Positions 5,943-6,013 of a DNA stretch of 6,013 nucleotides are shown here, in pieces. Location of the stretch: contig JAJZAS010000104.1 in NCBI GenBank assembly GCA_021799325.1, forward strand, positions 1 through 6,013, in the 5' to 3' direction. This stretch comes from Bacillota bacterium. GTDB lineage: Bacteria; Bacillota; Bacilli; Alicyclobacillales; SLC66. Within the stretch, counting starts at the first letter, position 1. Every line of letters starts with the position of its first letter. The notes beneath the pieces are model-generated. The model was not told the DNA's origin. It searched no databases and saw nothing but the letters and a program-made list of their open reading frames with translations. A program made the position numbers and the translations under genes.

Positions 5943-6013
5943 TTGAATGAGAGTTTGATCCTGGCTCAGGACGAACGCTGGCGGCGTGCCTAATACATGC
6001 AAGTCGAGCGAGG
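5943..6013 (+). rRNA. rrs: 16S ribosomal RNA, 5' end (cut by window edge)
   Basis: AGAGTTTGATCCTGGCTCAG (5950-5969) is the universal bacterial 16S start region. It is followed by the conserved ACGAACGCTGGCGGCGTGCC and TAATACATGCAAGTCGAGCG stretches. Aligning the GAGTTT block at 5951 to E. coli position 9 places mature base 1 near 5943; the exact end could shift by a few bases. Only about 71 bases are present, ending at the start of variable region V1. The sequence type is Firmicutes-like. Confidence 0.97.

Noticed and set aside
1..6013. CRISPR array, insertion sequence, prophage, toxin-antitoxin pair or tRNA gene
   Set aside because: I found no spaced repeats, transposase motifs, terminal inverted repeats, small paired genes or cloverleaf-like sequences anywhere in the window.

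Overview
The window reads as chromosomal DNA from a low-to-moderate-GC Gram-positive bacterium, probably in the order Bacillales. Three things support this. The order hpf (long form), secA, prfB matches Bacillus subtilis and its relatives. The protein sequences are strongly Bacillus-like. The 16S rRNA 5' end and its leader are of Firmicutes type. A member of the Alicyclobacillaceae or a neighbouring family is possible, but that is an inference; the 70 or so bases of 16S here are too few to place it.

Layout: positions 1-266 hold, on the minus strand, the N-terminal part of a sigma-70-family sigma factor that runs off the left edge. Its start region is divergent from hpf (432-1001), the long-form ribosome hibernation factor, which has a very good extended -10 sigma-A promoter. 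A hairpin terminator (1028-1057) and a separate promoter (1080-1109) separate hpf from secA (1163-3559), the preprotein translocase ATPase. prfB (3575-4712) follows secA after 15 bases, so the two look co-transcribed. prfB encodes release factor 2 and is split by the classical programmed +1 frameshift at an in-frame UGA (3653-3655); a plain ORF call misses its first 41 codons. An intrinsic terminator overlaps the prfB stop codon.

Next comes a stand-alone class I SAM-dependent methyltransferase of unknown substrate (4800-5669) with its own strong terminator. The window ends with a strong rRNA promoter, a leader and the first bases of a 16S rRNA gene (about 5943-6013), so a ribosomal RNA operon begins here.

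The genes are mostly housekeeping functions around translation and secretion: ribosome hibernation, protein export, translation termination and rRNA synthesis. I see no CRISPR array, transposon, prophage or defence island, and no evidence for an undescribed system. The points most worth a second look are the frameshift-controlled prfB, the absence of the usual C-terminal zinc-binding tail in SecA, the unusual partial sigma factor beside hpf, and the run of TTG start codons.
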